Shown here: positions 21,352 through 34,137 of the stretch, one piece after another
Position numbering within the stretch: position 1 is the stretch's first letter
Layout: each line of letters begins with the position of its first letter
NCBI GenBank assembly: GCA_008973525.1
Contig: WACJ01000080.1
Location: 124,001 to 188,000, forward strand
DNA length: 64,000 bases
Direction of reading: 5' to 3'
Source of the DNA: Stenopsyche tienmushanensis
Taxonomy: Eukaryota; Arthropoda; Insecta; Trichoptera; Stenopsychidae
Position numbers and translations under genes: made by a program
The notes under the pieces: model-generated
The model's database searches: none
The model's input: only the letters and a program-made list of their open reading frames with translations
What the model was told of the DNA's origin: nothing

Positions 21352-21880
21352 ATTAGGGTATGAAGCGCCCGTGGCAAGTATCAAATTTAACCCCCGGAAA
21401 TCAAAATTATTTTTTTAAAGTTAACTAATACTAGTATAAATGCAATATATTAAATACTATTATGATATATGGTTTTAAATAATATACAAAGATAGTCCCA
21501 AAAGTACCCGATCTAATGTATATATGGCGGTTATTGTTGTAAAAAAATACTATGATAGAAAATGTCTAGACGCTACGTTGCTTCCGTGATCGTACAGATC
21601 ATAGAAAATGCCGCAAAAAGCCTTAAAAGAGCCATAAGGTTTGTATGCTCAATCGGTCCGCTTTTCGGACCGCTGATATGACGAATGAGCGATTAGACAA
21701 CTTAGTATATATTATAAAAACGGGCGGAGTCAATCAGTATTGGTTCATGTAAATTGGAATGGTTGAGTAAAATAAAAACCATGTGCAACTCTCGACTGGG
21801 TCGGTATTCTGCGTTTTGGGCCCCAAGCCCAGTTGCGCCCGTGGCACGTGCCTGCTTTGCCACTCCCTTGTTACTGTTAG
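21352..21880 (+). mobile_element. Family A element, most complete uninterrupted copy
   Basis: Both ends are present: left CAAAGCCGTAATTAGGG, right ending 'gctttgccactcccttgtta', whose inward reading matches the right ends at 55377 and 61936. In between are 'atgaagcgcccgtggcaagt', a variable AT-rich part with 'ccaaaagtacccgat' (21499), a 'gatcatagaaaatgccgc' block, the intact core GGTCCGCTTTTCGGACC (21656-21672), and 'aaaacgggcggagtcaatca'. About 530 bp, no protein. A clear target duplication could not be made out. Confidence 0.82.
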
Positions 21881-23508
21881 GACGCGGGAGCGAGCGCAGC
21901 TTCTTTCTACCAAGGCCTTTGATTGGCTCCCATTCTCAAAGGCATCGCTTTTTACCTCCCCCAAATCCCATCCTCCCTTCAAGAAGAAGTAGTAAATAGC
22001 CAATATCAAAATGTCACTATTTGTTTTATAAATTCAATATTATGTTTTAAATTAATTTATTGACAGTTTAAATTACAACTTCTCCCAAAAATGAACGCTT
22101 GCTATGATATGAATAAGAAGTGAGTGTGTGTATTGAAGATAAATATTATTGTCCGGGAGTTTTCACTTTGGTTGTAAATGTATTCAACAACACAGGAAGA
22201 CAAATCGAATTATTTAACTTCAAGGCCGCTAGATATTCATAGGGCATTTCTATCAATCTGGAATGAATGCATAATAAACGCTAATGTATTCATGGTGATG
22301 ATGACCCCGTTTGTTTGTTAGATCTTTTTAGCATGTCCGATACACTTGAGAATCGGACAGGAACTTAGCTTAGTCGTACTCTTCCGGAAGCACGCTCTGC
22401 TGAGACTGCTCCCTGCTCACTCGGCCGTCATCGCTCAGCAAGAGTAATGCTCTTCATTGTTTTTTGTTGTGGTAAGGAACAGATTTTTCGCCGATGGATG
22501 TAATGCGTGGTCCCCACGGTGAGGATGAGGTTGGTTTTAATCATTTAATACATGGAGCGTTGAAACTATTGCTGTGATTCCATAAACGTTTTGGACAGTT
22601 GCACTTGAGAGGGGAAAGCAAAGGACGAAACGTCTACGCTTCGTAGAAGACTCATTATGGGAGAATGAGCAGCTAGCCAACCCTAGGAAGGATGGTCACA
22701 CCTATAATCATTTTCACACGATACTGTTTAATATCGCATAGCGTTCCCTTGACGTTCATGGTGGATGAATTGGTGCAATTTTCGTCGAACCTCTCACACA
22801 ATAAAACTGTCCATCATTGTTTTTGAGTATGTGACCAAATCAAACGACTGGTGCGCCATAGTCAAAGATCGTTAGTAAGGTCATCAGGAATGAGTAGGAT
22901 GAAATTTATCGTAGTCATTGTTTGTCAGCTGCTTAATCGCTTTCCGGCAAAAATGGAAGTCCAAGTGTGTCTGGTCATCCCGACGACGTTTTATATCACC
23001 ATGTGATTCCGCTGAAACAATGGCCCAATTACCGTGCGTGGTGACCGGACAAACGGATAGGAAAAAAATTGAGGAAATTCCCACGTCGCAGTTTGTGTAT
23101 CAAATTGTCTAATTGTATATCTGAATGTATGTAGTCAGTTACCTGGTGGACCTCGCTCGCGTACATTTTTTCTACTTCCTCTCCCATTTACGAGACTCTT
23201 TATTAGGCAATTTGAAATCACATTTGAGGAAATTATTGCTTCTTAGCGTAATGGTCCGTTTCCTGTCCATGCAAGAAAAATAACAATTCCACCACAATCA
23301 AGAAAACACACTTTGCATCCGAGTTTCCTACTTCGAGTCCAAAATGCGTGACTATCTCGCAATAGCCTCTGAAGATGATGACGGAAATCAACAAAATTAA
23401 TTTACATCACCACATCGCTTATGTAAATAGGTCACACACAATGCTTGGGGTAAGAGTGCGTTGCATTGCGCTATTTTCTTATTATGAATTTAAGCGTAAT
23501 TAAATTGA
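21881..23508. other. Intergenic, nothing recognised
   Basis: No repeats shared within the window. Several short frames at 22884-23112 overlap on opposite strands and look like background. Confidence 0.5.
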
Positions 23509-24055
23509 GGGTTCGGGACCCCGGATCCCAGATCCCGGGATCCTGGACAGTTTTAGGTGCGCATGAATCCCGAGACTAGTAAACGTAGTCCCGAAAAATT
23601 CGGGATTGAAATTTTTATCTAGCAGAAATCTTACACCTCACCAGCATGATAAATCAAGACATTCCCGCCGAAATCTAGACGCTTGGAAACAGTGGCGTAA
23701 CTACTAATTGGCGAGCTTAGGCGACGTCTAGGAACAGTAACTGTCTAATCTATGTATACATATATGTTTTTCAAATTGTTATATAAACCTTTTTCTACCG
23801 GTGATGTATTTACTACACATCGACTCTAATAATGGGAATATCGATATGAAATATAATAGCCACGGGCTTCAGAATTTTTGTATTCCTTCGTAATATAATT
23901 ACGAATCACATCAAAGTATTATAGTATATAAGTATTCATCGACAGCGACGGAAACAAATAATTTGTCGGGAAATCGGGAATTTTATCTGATGACGATACC
24001 CCCAACGAGTGTAGAGACTGAGCGTGTATTTTCAGCAGCAAGTTGCCTAGATTAG
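23509..24055 (+). mobile_element. Family B element, copy 2
   Basis: Same body as 12337-13068, with the end region diverged ('ccccggatcccagatcccgg', rich in CCCGGG motifs). It shares 'ggaaacagtggcgtaactac', 'tctaccggtgatgtatttac' and 'cggaaacaaataatttgtcg'. A deletion joins that block directly to the dimerisation-domain sequence ('IPPTSVEAER' has become 'IPPTSVETER', near 24000). The 3' part beyond 24055 is lost. Confidence 0.8.
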
Positions 24056-25891
24056 ATTTTCAAATTAATATTTGAATTTTTTAGTGTTTTATTTATTAAG
24101 TAATTTTTAATCAAATTTATCAATGCAATTTCTTATTGAAAATCAATAAGAAAAAATGTAATATGTAAATACGTTTTAAATTATTTTACTGTTAAGACGG
24201 TGGGTGGATGCATAATCTGAAGTTACTGAACCTTTATCTTAATTATTGGAAAATTGACTGAAGGTAATGCCAATATATGGAACAAATAGATGAAATATGG
24301 AACATGTCGAATTCTCGACGTTCTTTGAAAAATTTAGTTATGGGTAATTAATATTTGCTTTGCAATTTTCGTCCATGATATTTGGGTTGGATAAATTTGT
24401 GATAATAAGATGCTGAAAGTTTGGATTCATGTTAATCTTTGAGAAATCAAGAAATCATCAACGAAGATGACACGAAGCTCTTCTTTTACTATAATTGTAA
24501 TTGAGCTGTAATATAATGTGCCCTTATATTTCAAACAGGTTATTCCCGAACAGTTACTTTTCATCTCGGTTTTCTGGGAAAAATAACGGTTTTATCGGTT
24601 TTGGTTCAGTTCCGATTCAAAGCCCTGATTTCAAATATCAGTAAAGGATGTGTGTTCTTGGAATGAAGAACTCACTGGATATAGCAGTTTTCCTAGCCGT
24701 CACGTTGAATAAGGTCAGAGCGGTGCATTCGGTTTGCGTCCGTTACGCAAAGCGGAGACTCCGTGGTCCACGTTACAAAATCGCTGCTTGTAATGCAAGT
24801 CGCGGAAGAGCAGTTCGGTTCACACGGACACCGTCCTATAAAACTGCGAGTGCTGCGACTTAGACGACGACTGGATGATGATGATGATATCATTACGTCA
24901 CCCAGGATTGCACGCCGCGGCAATTTAACGAGCATCAATCTTTCTCGGTTGTCTCGTTGTGAAACAATGACCAGGGGACGGCACAATGGACTAATAAGAT
25001 AATCGTTTCCTCAAAGGTCCGAGTCCAATCTTGTTATTTGTCAGGCCGCCACACTCCACCGCCGTGATTACTCTTCCGGAATGGACGAAGACGAGGGGGC
25101 CGTCCGAATTTGATGATCCGTTGGCAGCAGCAGCACCACAAAAAACGGTGGCGTAATTGGATAAACGCCGCTTTGCAACTCATTACCACCATAAGCCACG
25201 GTGTATTGAGTCAATGCTGGATTATTAGTTTAAGTGCGTTTTTTGCCGAACGGCTTACATGTATGACTTTCACGACCACATTTCAAGTGTGTTTATAGCG
25301 TTGAGTGCCCAATTTAGACACTTGCACTTTTAACCCAATTACCATTATTTTTTTACTACGAAGAACATTTAGCTGTGATTAAGTATTAGCCAATTTTCTG
25401 AACTGCTTTTTGTTGAACGAAGATTGGTAATAGAGCTCTCAGTAAACAGCATTTTCTACTCCCTGAAAAAGATGGCGTTTGAACAGGGTTCATTAACACA
25501 CTAGATTACTAAGACTACAAACCTTTTTTATTAATTCCTACTATGTATTTTTTACTAAAAAATATTTACAAATAAAAATAATTTATTCTACGAAACTGTT
25601 CTGTCGAGATTCTTGAATCTGAAAGTGAAAAGATTTAAATTTTCCGAAATGTATAGTAGCGTGGAAATATTACGCGTTTAATTTTATAAAAAAAAAATTC
25701 ACTTCTATTAAATATTGATTTTTGATCGTCAAAGGGGGCCATTTTTAATGTTGTTTGGGTTTTGCACCGCCGGGGTTGCTTAGTCGGTCGTGTTAATTGT
25801 TGGCGTACAAACTTCATTTGCCGACAATTGTTTTCCTCCTTTTTTTAAGGATACTCCTTTTCGTTGTTGTTTGATGAGCGTTCGGAGATAA
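24056..25891. other. Intergenic with a GC-rich patch at 24690-25170
   Basis: From about 24690 to 25170 the DNA is GC-richer than its surroundings and not repeated in the window. It holds a TATAAA at 24838-24843 and a GAT microsatellite at 24875-24888. Overlapping open frames occur on both strands (24648-24863, 24763-25002, 24693-24986 minus) without motifs. A promoter or regulatory island is possible but not shown. Confidence 0.4.
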
Positions 25892-26010
25892 TGAACCGCC
25901 CCCTCTGCGGAGATAAAATAAAGGATTCTGTCGTATGCTGCGAGTCCGTGTCAAGGCTGCGGAGCCCTATCGATACCGAGAGGCAAGACCCTCGTTCCTT
26001 TTCGTCGAGG
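25892..26010 (+). repeat. Family D repeat, direct copy
   Basis: About 110 bases ('ccccctctgcggagataaaa', 'tcgtatgctgcgagtccgtg', 'tcaaggctgcggagccctat', 'cgatac') recur inverted at 29945-30055. GC-rich, not coding in either copy. Its class is unknown to me. Confidence 0.8.
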
Positions 26011-26386
26011 TCTTTCAGGCTAAGAAGAAAGGCGCACGGGCGTGTCCAACCCTCAAACTACTCCGCGACTCGAGATGCTTTACGTGGTGGGCTGCATGAG
26101 GCAGCCGCGATGAAGATTGCGGGTCCCAGGAGACGACGAAGGGTTATGCCATATCGGACAAACGATGCATTTTATGCAAGTAATGGGACTGACTTTTTCT
26201 TTTCAAGCGCAAGATAGCAAGGAAATAAATGTGTGGAAAAACTTAGATTCATACATTTCCACAAGATGCAGAATATGGTGGAAATTTATAGATAAATGTA
26301 TTATAAGAAAAAATAATTTGTAAAGGATAAATACATTTTTACATGCATCATGGCCGCTTGACCCTTCGAGGCTTCGTTGTAAGTAT

Positions 26387-26722
26387 CTAGAAGCCTTTGA
26401 GATGTGGACCTAAAAAAGAATTTGACAAATCTCTTGGATGAAAGGAAAAACAAATATAGAGGTGTTGGCGCTGCTAAACCAATAACCCCAAGTGCTTACT
26501 ATAATAAAAAAAGGAAAGTTAGAGTACTTTAGGCATGTTATGTACAACAATAAATATACACTTCTACAATTAATACTCCAGGGGAAGATCGAGGGTCGTC
26601 GCAGCCGTGAAGCCAGGAAGACGTCGTGGGTGAAAAACTTGCAGCAGTGGTACGGACTCAGTACCAGAACCCTTTTTCGTACTGTTGCAAACGAGATAAA
26701 GCTTCAGCTGCTGATAGCATAA
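26387..26722 (+). pseudogene. Non-LTR reverse transcriptase C-terminus
   Basis: One frame encodes 'LEAFEMWT', then 'QISWMKGKTNIEVLALLNQ', then 'VLTIIKKGKLEYFRHVMYNN', 'KYTLLQLILQGKIEGRRS' and 'KTSWVKNLQQWYGLSTRTLF'. This order (EAFEMW.YRR.L.ISW...NEEVL, then KRR.L.Y.GH..R, then QGK..G.RG..R....W) is the C-terminal end of the RT polyprotein of arthropod LINEs. Three in-frame stops (after WT, after RI, after LLNQ) show decay. The protein ends at a stop at 26720-26722, the expected place. It is the same kind of element as 13068-13860 but covers a different part, so the two cannot be joined. Confidence 0.87.
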
Positions 26723-29700
26723 AGACACTTTCGAAGTTTTTTTTGTATCCATAGTCCCGTGATTTAGCAGTCGAGCAATTAACTATGATTTTAATTTGTA
26801 AGATCACATTATCAAAGTGGTCGAAAATGGTTCCGTAGAAGAGATTACGAAAAGCCAATTTAAAAAAAGTGTGAGACTCTCGCAAGATAGAAGTGAAATT
26901 TCTTAGTTCTTAGTTGATTTCCATTTGTTAACGGAAATTGTTAACTAAAAGATTGCGTTGTGTGTTGCTCCAGTATATGATAAAATAGGCTTTCTACTAG
27001 TCAAGTGGTTTGTTCCGCATATATGTATATACTTTCCTGTATAGAAATAACATATTTAAATAGAAATTTTAAAGATTTTTCCAAATTCAGTTAACCTGCA
27101 CGATCATTTTTAGTCTGGATCGAGATCATCGATCTCGAAGAACCCAAGTAGAAATATAAGATTTTGAATAAGTTATGCAGAAAAAGTATGACCTTCATCA
27201 TTTCAGAAATATCTGTTATACCATTTCTGTACTTAAAATCGCTAGTTACGGAAAATAATTACATTGAATTTGGACTCAGGATCAATAGACCCAAGCTTCG
27301 TCTATTTCCATAACAATTCAGATATCATTTCGTACTGCTTTATTTGTCTCTGTGATATATTTTAAAATGCTAACAGATGCTTGGGTGAAATTGGTGGATT
27401 GTATGAAAATATTTCTAAATTGATTAAATTAAATGATAGAATACTTTGGTTTTGCACTGGTGTATGATTCTATAGTGGGGAATTTTATTTTCAAGTATTG
27501 GCTGTAATTAAGTGCAAAGCTTCTGGTATTCTTAGCTCGAATCTATGTACTTGACATGGCTCTTCCATTAGCCTTTTCAATGTTGAGGCGGGCTTTAATT
27601 AATGGACAATATATTTATCCTGATCATTTTATTGCATCTTTCATGATTAAAATCATCTTTAAAAATACTCTAAAAATCTTAAAGATATTAGGATAAATAA
27701 ACTTAAAATAAAACATTGATTTTCCAGTAATTTTGTTGATGCTTACCCTTTTAGCATCGAAAGTCTAGATTCAAATTAAAGTTAAGATTTTTACAAATTT
27801 TATATTATAAAAGGTGCTTGAATAAAAATTAATTATTCAAAATAATACATACAAAATAATATTATGGAAATTCAATAAATTAGGTCAATAAGAATAGTCG
27901 GAGTTGAATTAATATTATGCAACATTTGGTTAATTATATTACAATATTCGATTTTTCTTGAAGAAGTGCATGAGATCATAATAAATTATTCAGATTTATT
28001 GTTATCCTGTTTTTGATTGCTCTCCAGAAATCAAAATATATTTAAGATAAATTCGTGATGATAAGTTCTATTGGCCAAAGATAATCAAAGCACTGATCCA
28101 TCTGGTTTAAAATCCCTCTCCTCCTGCAGGATGTCTGAACCTACTGGGAAGAAGGTTTGTGCCTGCGCACTGGGAGGCAATTATTTATTTGCTCTAATGT
28201 TTTTTTAAACACTGCTGATCAAAACATTAAAATAAGTAGAACGCACAAACATAGTTGTAAGCTTTATAAGACATAAACTCGATTGTGGTGTTAAGCATTA
28301 CATCAGACGCTTTGTGTAATAATGGTGATAAAAGCAGTAATATTTATCCATATGCATTGCATCTTGATATCATAATACACATTGCGTAATATAAATTGCT
28401 TATTAGATAACATCGATTCCGATAATCCATCAAGAGCATTGCAGATAATGCTGAATTGTCGTCTCACGGCCTCTGGTGCTGCAGGTGAGGCTGCCACACC
28501 TGGGGCCAAGATACCGTAAGTTCCGGAACTGCCTACCGCCGATCCAATATGGGAATTATGAATCTTTCATCATCACCATGCCATCCTAGAAGACGTTTAA
28601 ATATGCCTTATGCCTCCATATACACGGGGAGTAATTTATTAGCTGCTCATTAAATGCAACAATATTGCTCTTTTAGTCGATGTAACAAAGCGAAGAACAA
28701 CGGTGAAGAAGATCAGACCAGACCTATTTCTGAAATTGACAAGTTCAAATAGATAAATTAAGATGAAAAGCGATGAAATTAGTAGGTAATTCAAACTAGA
28801 AACATACTAGAGACAGCTTTTGAGTATAAAAATATCATTTGATTCGGGATGAAATTGATCCAGAAGATCTAGCAGTTAATGTTTATGTTTATATACACTA
28901 CAAAAGATAATAACATTTTGGATGAAATAAAATATTATATGAAATAAAATAACATATTGTGTAGATTTTCCCCCATTTCAAAATACTTATTTTCATATAG
29001 CATAACATATATTTAATCGATATATTGTATTATTCATTATCATCATCATAGTATAAATACATTTTAAAGAGCATTCCTCCTGGGAATACAGTTAAAAAGT
29101 ACTCAAGACGTCCTTGTTGATTTTACTGAAAAAGATTTTCCATTGTACATGGAGTTTAGTCCCTCATTTTCCACAAGGTGCTGATGCTGGCTGACGGATG
29201 CTGGGCTAAGATGAAGTCTTAGTGAATTTTGGATTTGGATTTGGAAGAGTGAATTTTGGATTCGTTCGATAGACAACCTAAACATCAATTGAGGTTGTGG
29301 GTGGTTTTCCCTATCAGGTTAACCCTCCCATTTAGATGATTTTATAATAATGTGGAAGGTAACGGAAGACAATGTTATTGGAAGACAAATATATGTATGT
29401 CTGTCTGTTCTATATAATATTCAGTCATGTACCCTATGTCTAATAATCAAATTTTGTAGCGGATTCTTAGGATTCAATTTTTACTAAGGACAGGACGAAA
29501 ATAAAATATTAGAACTGCGTTTAATATGTTTTTAACACATTCACGTCGTGTTATGCATTGTTTTTCATCTGACGCGAGGCGTTTTAGCGAAAATTTCTCT
29601 TAATATTAGGAAAAATATTTAGGACATTTCGTCGTTTAGAAATGTAAGCATAGCAGTAGTTTTTAAATTTTGGTGCGCATATTAGTGTGATAAAAAATAT

Positions 29701-29944
29701 TTTATAATTTATAGAATATAGTATTTAAATCTGTGTCTGTAAACTGTACATAATTGTTAAAGACGTATAAATGCGTCTACCGATAGTACCCGATAGACGC
29801 ACATATGTGTGATCCGCATATCTGTTGGCTTACGGATATGTGCATCTTTGAATAAGAACCAGATCTAAATGATTTAGTTATATTATCGTGTGAATTATGT
29901 ATATTGGGGGATCTTTTTATCAGAAATTGAAATATTTATTGTGA
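26723..29944. other. Long AT-rich intergenic stretch, nothing recognised
   Basis: Over 3 kb of strongly AT-rich DNA without shared repeats, transposon ends or coding-like frames. Only small GC-richer pieces (28100-28180, 28470-28550). Confidence 0.5.
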
Positions 29945-30058
29945 CGAGAAGGACGGGGGCGCTCGTTCCTAAGTATCGATGGGGCTCCGCAGCCTTGACA
30001 CGGACTCGCAGCATACGACGGAATATTTTGTTTTACCTCCGTAGAGGGGACGATTCTT
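29945..30058 (-). repeat. Family D repeat, inverted copy
   Basis: Reverse complement of 25892-26010 with roughly four of five bases kept; the best block is 'ccgcagccttgacacggact' followed by 'cgcagcatacgacgga'. The two copies lie about 4 kb apart. Confidence 0.8.
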
Positions 30059-31093
30059 TATCTGCGACTGCTTATGTGACAACACTGAAAAGGAGGAATC
30101 CTCAAAAACAATTAAAACATTGTGTTCCTCAATAATTAAATTTATTTACCATTTGATACTACTACGGCCATAATTACGATGCAGAAGCTTCTGGATTCAT
30201 TACGAAATGTATTTGAAATTGAAACATGATGACGGTAAAAGAAGTTTGCACACCAATAATTAACAAGACCAGTCTGCAAGGCACCCCAAAGAGAATAGAA
30301 TGCTTTTGTCTTGCAACCCTCAGGATTTATCTCAGCAGCTTTGACGACAAAATCAATATTTAATGGGAGAAATATTGTGATAAAAATATTTTTACCTCTT
30401 TTTAAAGCCAATGAATCACATGGCTAAAATGCCCTGATGTGTCTCCCGCGTCATATGCGTAACCCGGCGGGAATGTGTTAATATGTTTATTTTGATCCTA
30501 TTTATATATATTTCATATCAATATTGTTTCATGTTATGTCTTCATATAGGGTGGTGAATACAAATATTTTATTATGGGGTGCCATTGATGGTTTTTCAAA
30601 ATGCATTTATTCAAATTAAATCGTTCTTATTGTGCACAGCAGCCTTGGTGGATTGAAAATTTAATAGATTCATTGTAACGGGCCTGCTGATGTTAAAAGG
30701 GGATTACCGTCTGCGTTCAATACATTGGTTAACAGTTTGTGTTCCAGGAGTTGACAGGCGATCTATGTGACTGATTCGAGGAACAAAAATGAAGGTCACA
30801 TAACGTGAAAGACGAACGGAGAATATCAATGACATTAGCAACATCGTCATGTTGTATGTCATGTATACATGTCGGCCATAAATAGTTTCCTTTTGGCAAA
30901 ATAGTTATGACGTATTTGGAATACTCGATCGAGATTCCTGCTAAGAAAAACGATCGTTTTCTTTCAATTTGCGACTGTTAACTCTGAACTGAACAAACAA
31001 CAAGAAGTTTATTTTTGTCATATGTAAATACATTCTGCGCGGATGTGAAAGAATGTCAAAACGACGGCTAATTCATTTTTGTATGAATTTTGA
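30059..31093. other. Intergenic, nothing recognised
   Basis: AT-rich. The minus-strand frame at 30142-30411 (89 codons) has no motif and is treated as background. Confidence 0.45.
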
Positions 31094-31339
31094 CTATGAA
31101 CAGGTCACAAATTCGCTGAAAATTTTTGCCAACACATCGCAAACGGGCTTAGGTTTTATAGTCGTGCGGTCAAAAGATAAATTCGATGGCGCTCTCAAAT
31201 AATCTTCAGCAAATACCGGATATCTTTTTAATTCGTTGCCATATATAGTGAGCGTTGTCAATATTGAGATAATAACAAGCAGATTCAAGGCTGCCCGAGA
31301 CAAATAAGTTCTGCGATGTTTAGGCTGTTTGTTTTTCAT
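31094..31339 (-). CDS. Possible first exon or small ORF of a type II membrane protein
   Basis: From the ATG at 31339 (context 'gcagaaaATGaaa', acceptable for an insect start) the minus strand encodes 81 residues. It has a basic N-terminus (KNKQPKHRR), a hydrophobic helix 'AALNLLVIISILTTLTIYG' (about residues 16-34), and then a polar tail with one N-glycosylation sequon (NLS). Basic tail plus single helix plus luminal stem is how Golgi glycosyltransferases and sulfotransferases begin, but nothing else supports that function. The frame stays open for some 20 codons upstream of the ATG. There is no obvious splice donor before the stop. It may be background. Confidence 0.3.
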   Translation of the reverse strand: MKNKQPKHRRTYLSRAALNLLVIISILTTLTIYGNELKRYPVFAEDYLRAPSNLSFDRTTIKPKPVCDVLAKIFSEFVTCS

Positions 31340-32152
31340 TTTCTGCTGCCACAAAAGGATATTACGACTCAGTGAGTTCGAAGAATATGTAAATTGAAAT
31401 CGTTTCGAGGATCGTTCACGTCTTTTAGACTGTGATATATCAAGCAGCGGCCGAGCAAAGGCACGAGGACCTCATTGAAAAGATTTCAAATATCAATTTG
31501 TAAAATCAAAATCAGCTTTGAGTGCAAGGTCGGAGATGACTCGACAGCCTCTTTTCATTCGGAGGCGATTTTCGTTTGTGGTTTAATTATATAATCGCGC
31601 CGATATTCGAAAAACGTGCTGATAATATAATCACGAGGAGGCAGAGCTTCTCAAATATGTGTTCCAATTTATTTTTGTGAAGCAATAGAAGCATGTTTTT
31701 ATTGGGCAGATCATGAAGCATGGATGCTGTCGTAGATCATTTGGAAGCTCAGATAATCATCGAAGGACGTTGAACGTCTGGATCTAGACAATCGGGGAGA
31801 GGAGGCGCAGGACAGACGTGAGCTAGGTCCTGGACTCTATTGAAGATAACAAGAAACCACTATACAAAACATTTCATTCACAAGAGAATTTCATATGAAA
31901 ATCATAGTCTTAAGCAATATAAAAGGGGTGACAATAAAGAAAATAATTTTTTTTTTTAGAATTTTCTTCCCTAATAATCAAAATTTGGCAATCCTTGAAT
32001 AGTAATTATAACACATCACTCAATAATTTTTTAGGATATTTTTTCACTTTAAAGGTTTTCCATTTTCATTTAGGGTCGTCTTTTCGCAATTCCTTAAAAA
32101 AATCCTACGAACTTATTGAGTGACCTTGTTAGATATTGATTGGACTTACAAT
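31340..32152. other. Intergenic, nothing recognised
   Basis: Unique sequence, moderately GC-rich from 31380 to 31660, which would be the upstream region of the frame at 31339 if that frame is real. Confidence 0.45.
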
Positions 32153-32545
32153 CAGAGCCGTAAAGAGGGTATCAAATTCAAACCCCCCCCCCTCTCGGAA
32201 ATACATTTTTTTTCTAAAAAAGTTAAATAATACTATTATGAATGCAATATATTAAATATTAATATAATGTATATTATAAAATAATATACGAAGATATTCT
32301 CAAAAGTACCCGACCTAACGTATGGATTGCGGTTGTTGTTTTAAAAAACACTACCTAAGATGCAGCATAAATCAGCAAGATAGATAAATATATAGTTTTT
32401 ATGGATGGGGGGAGGGGGTGAAGTCTAGACGTGTTCGCGATCTAATTTGGCGCCAGCCGCCTATGTAAGTTAGCCTCTGAGGGATCCACAAGGTCTGTGT
32501 CCAACCAGTCCGCTTTTCGGACCGCTGACATGACTAATAAATTAT
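32153..32545 (+). mobile_element. Family A element, copy 3, right part lost
   Basis: Left end CAGAGCCGTAAAGAGGG, then a run of about ten C, a 'ctcaaaagtacccgaccta' block (32300) and 'gttagcctctgagggatcc'. The hairpin core GTCCGCTTTTCGGACCGC is at 32509-32526. The sequence ends at 'ctgacatgac', so the right half is missing. Confidence 0.8.
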
Positions 32546-33471
32546 AAATTTGTATGAGTCGTCTATGAGTGACGGGATTTGACATGCATTTTCACCTAAT
32601 CAATATTCGTATTCAAATAATTCAATCAATTAAATATTTATTCATCGGAAAAATCTGATTTTTTGTCACAAAATGTAATTTTGGTCTCTATGGTCTTTTG
32701 GCATTTTATTTTTTAAGCACGCAAGAAGTTATGCATACACCAACATACTATCATATTTTGAGCAATTGTTTGACTGCATATTTCATTGATAATTTGATAT
32801 ACACGCTGTATCCAATTTTTAAGCTTCACAGACGCTGTGGATGTTAAAGTTCACTTAACATTAACCAATTGTGAATTTAAATTTTCATCTTTCTAATTAG
32901 GACCTGGACGATTGCTTAATTCATCTGCGTCTTTATTGCGCTGGCAATATTTGCATATCATGAATACGCTGCCACAAGTAACAATAAGCTTTTCAAAAAG
33001 CAACTGACGCCGCTGTATAATAAGCGTTCTATTCAAAATCATTGGTTCCGTGTATAACGCAATGTGTATTAAACAACAAAAAAATCATATTTTCTCAATG
33101 ACAATTGAAACACTGTAATTAGTATAATTTGAGCTTTCAATCATATTCGCATTCATTATTGCTATTCGATTTTAGATAAATGGTTTAAGCAATGATTAAC
33201 GAATATGAATTGAGGGTAATTTATTCGGAGAAGTCATAAAAATTAGGTTATCCTGCTTTATATTTAAATCTAAAGAAGTATTTATAATTTTGCTTGAATT
33301 TGAATTGTCTTTCTGTAATGTAGGTTTTCAAAAGAAAAAAGCATGATCCAGACAAGTGCTTACTATTTTGATATGCAAGGTTTTAATGCCACACCTTGTC
33401 AAAGGTTTTGTCATGGTCTAAGTTGGATTTTGATGCTTTCGTAACTTATAGCAGAACGGTCTTAACCCTTT
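32546..33471. other. Intergenic, nothing recognised
   Basis: AT-rich sequence without repeats shared in the window. Confidence 0.5.
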
Positions 33472-33905
33472 AAGGGGTTAATTAATTTTAAGATATAAAC
33501 GTAGATTAGAGGCTATATTCGTATGTACCCGCTCAACATGAGTTATCTTCGTTAATTTCTTCGCGTAAAAATAAACAATACACTTGAAATCTATTAATTT
33601 GGGTCATCAATCTCTCTGTCTCTGTCTCTCCGGGTGGGTGTTAGATTCCACGATGCCTACCCATGAAACCCCAGGGGGGGGGGGGCAACAGTTGGACCCC
33701 TGGGGTAATGATGTAGAGTAGAGGTGCGCGAAAGTAGCCTCGTCGGTTTGTTTATCAAACGCTGCTGGGGTAGCCCAGCTAACATGAGTTAGGTGCGCAG
33801 GTCACCCATAAAGGGGTGTGTGGAACAGCCGAATACAGTAGTTGGTGGAGACTGTGTCAAAGGCTCACCACTATCCTCATAAGTCTAGGCAAATAGGGGA
33901 GAAGG
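33472..33905 (-). mobile_element. F/C composite element, truncated copy
   Basis: Read on the minus strand, the right end is TTAA at 33472-33475 with the family F right-end body (33476-33625, 'aacaatacacttgaaatcta', 'gaggctatattcgtatgt'). Then comes family C in inverted orientation (33626-33905, 'acgatgcctacccatg', 'aacatgagttaggtgcg', 'ggctcaccactatcctc'). The same order, C followed by the F right end, occurs at 38560-39255. A G run at 33675-33686 lies in the C part. The left end is lost. Confidence 0.7.
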
Positions 33906-34137
33906 CCTCGTTTAGATTAACTTTCGTTACTAGGTAAATATTATCATGAATAAGACATATGTATTATGATTAAGTATAATATAAAATTAGTCGAGCCATC
34001 AAATTGATTATTATGAATGAATATTGGTAGAGATTCGTGAGTAAGAAGTACTAGGTCAAATTGATCTGTGGCCAATATATAATGACATTATTGTATTTTT
34101 TTTTAATTGAGTAATAGAAACAAGTTTGAGAAGCATA

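Noticed and set aside
25892..26010. Family D as a tRNA-derived SINE
   Set aside because: 'gcgagtccgtg' resembles a B box only loosely and no A box or poly-A tail is seen in either copy.
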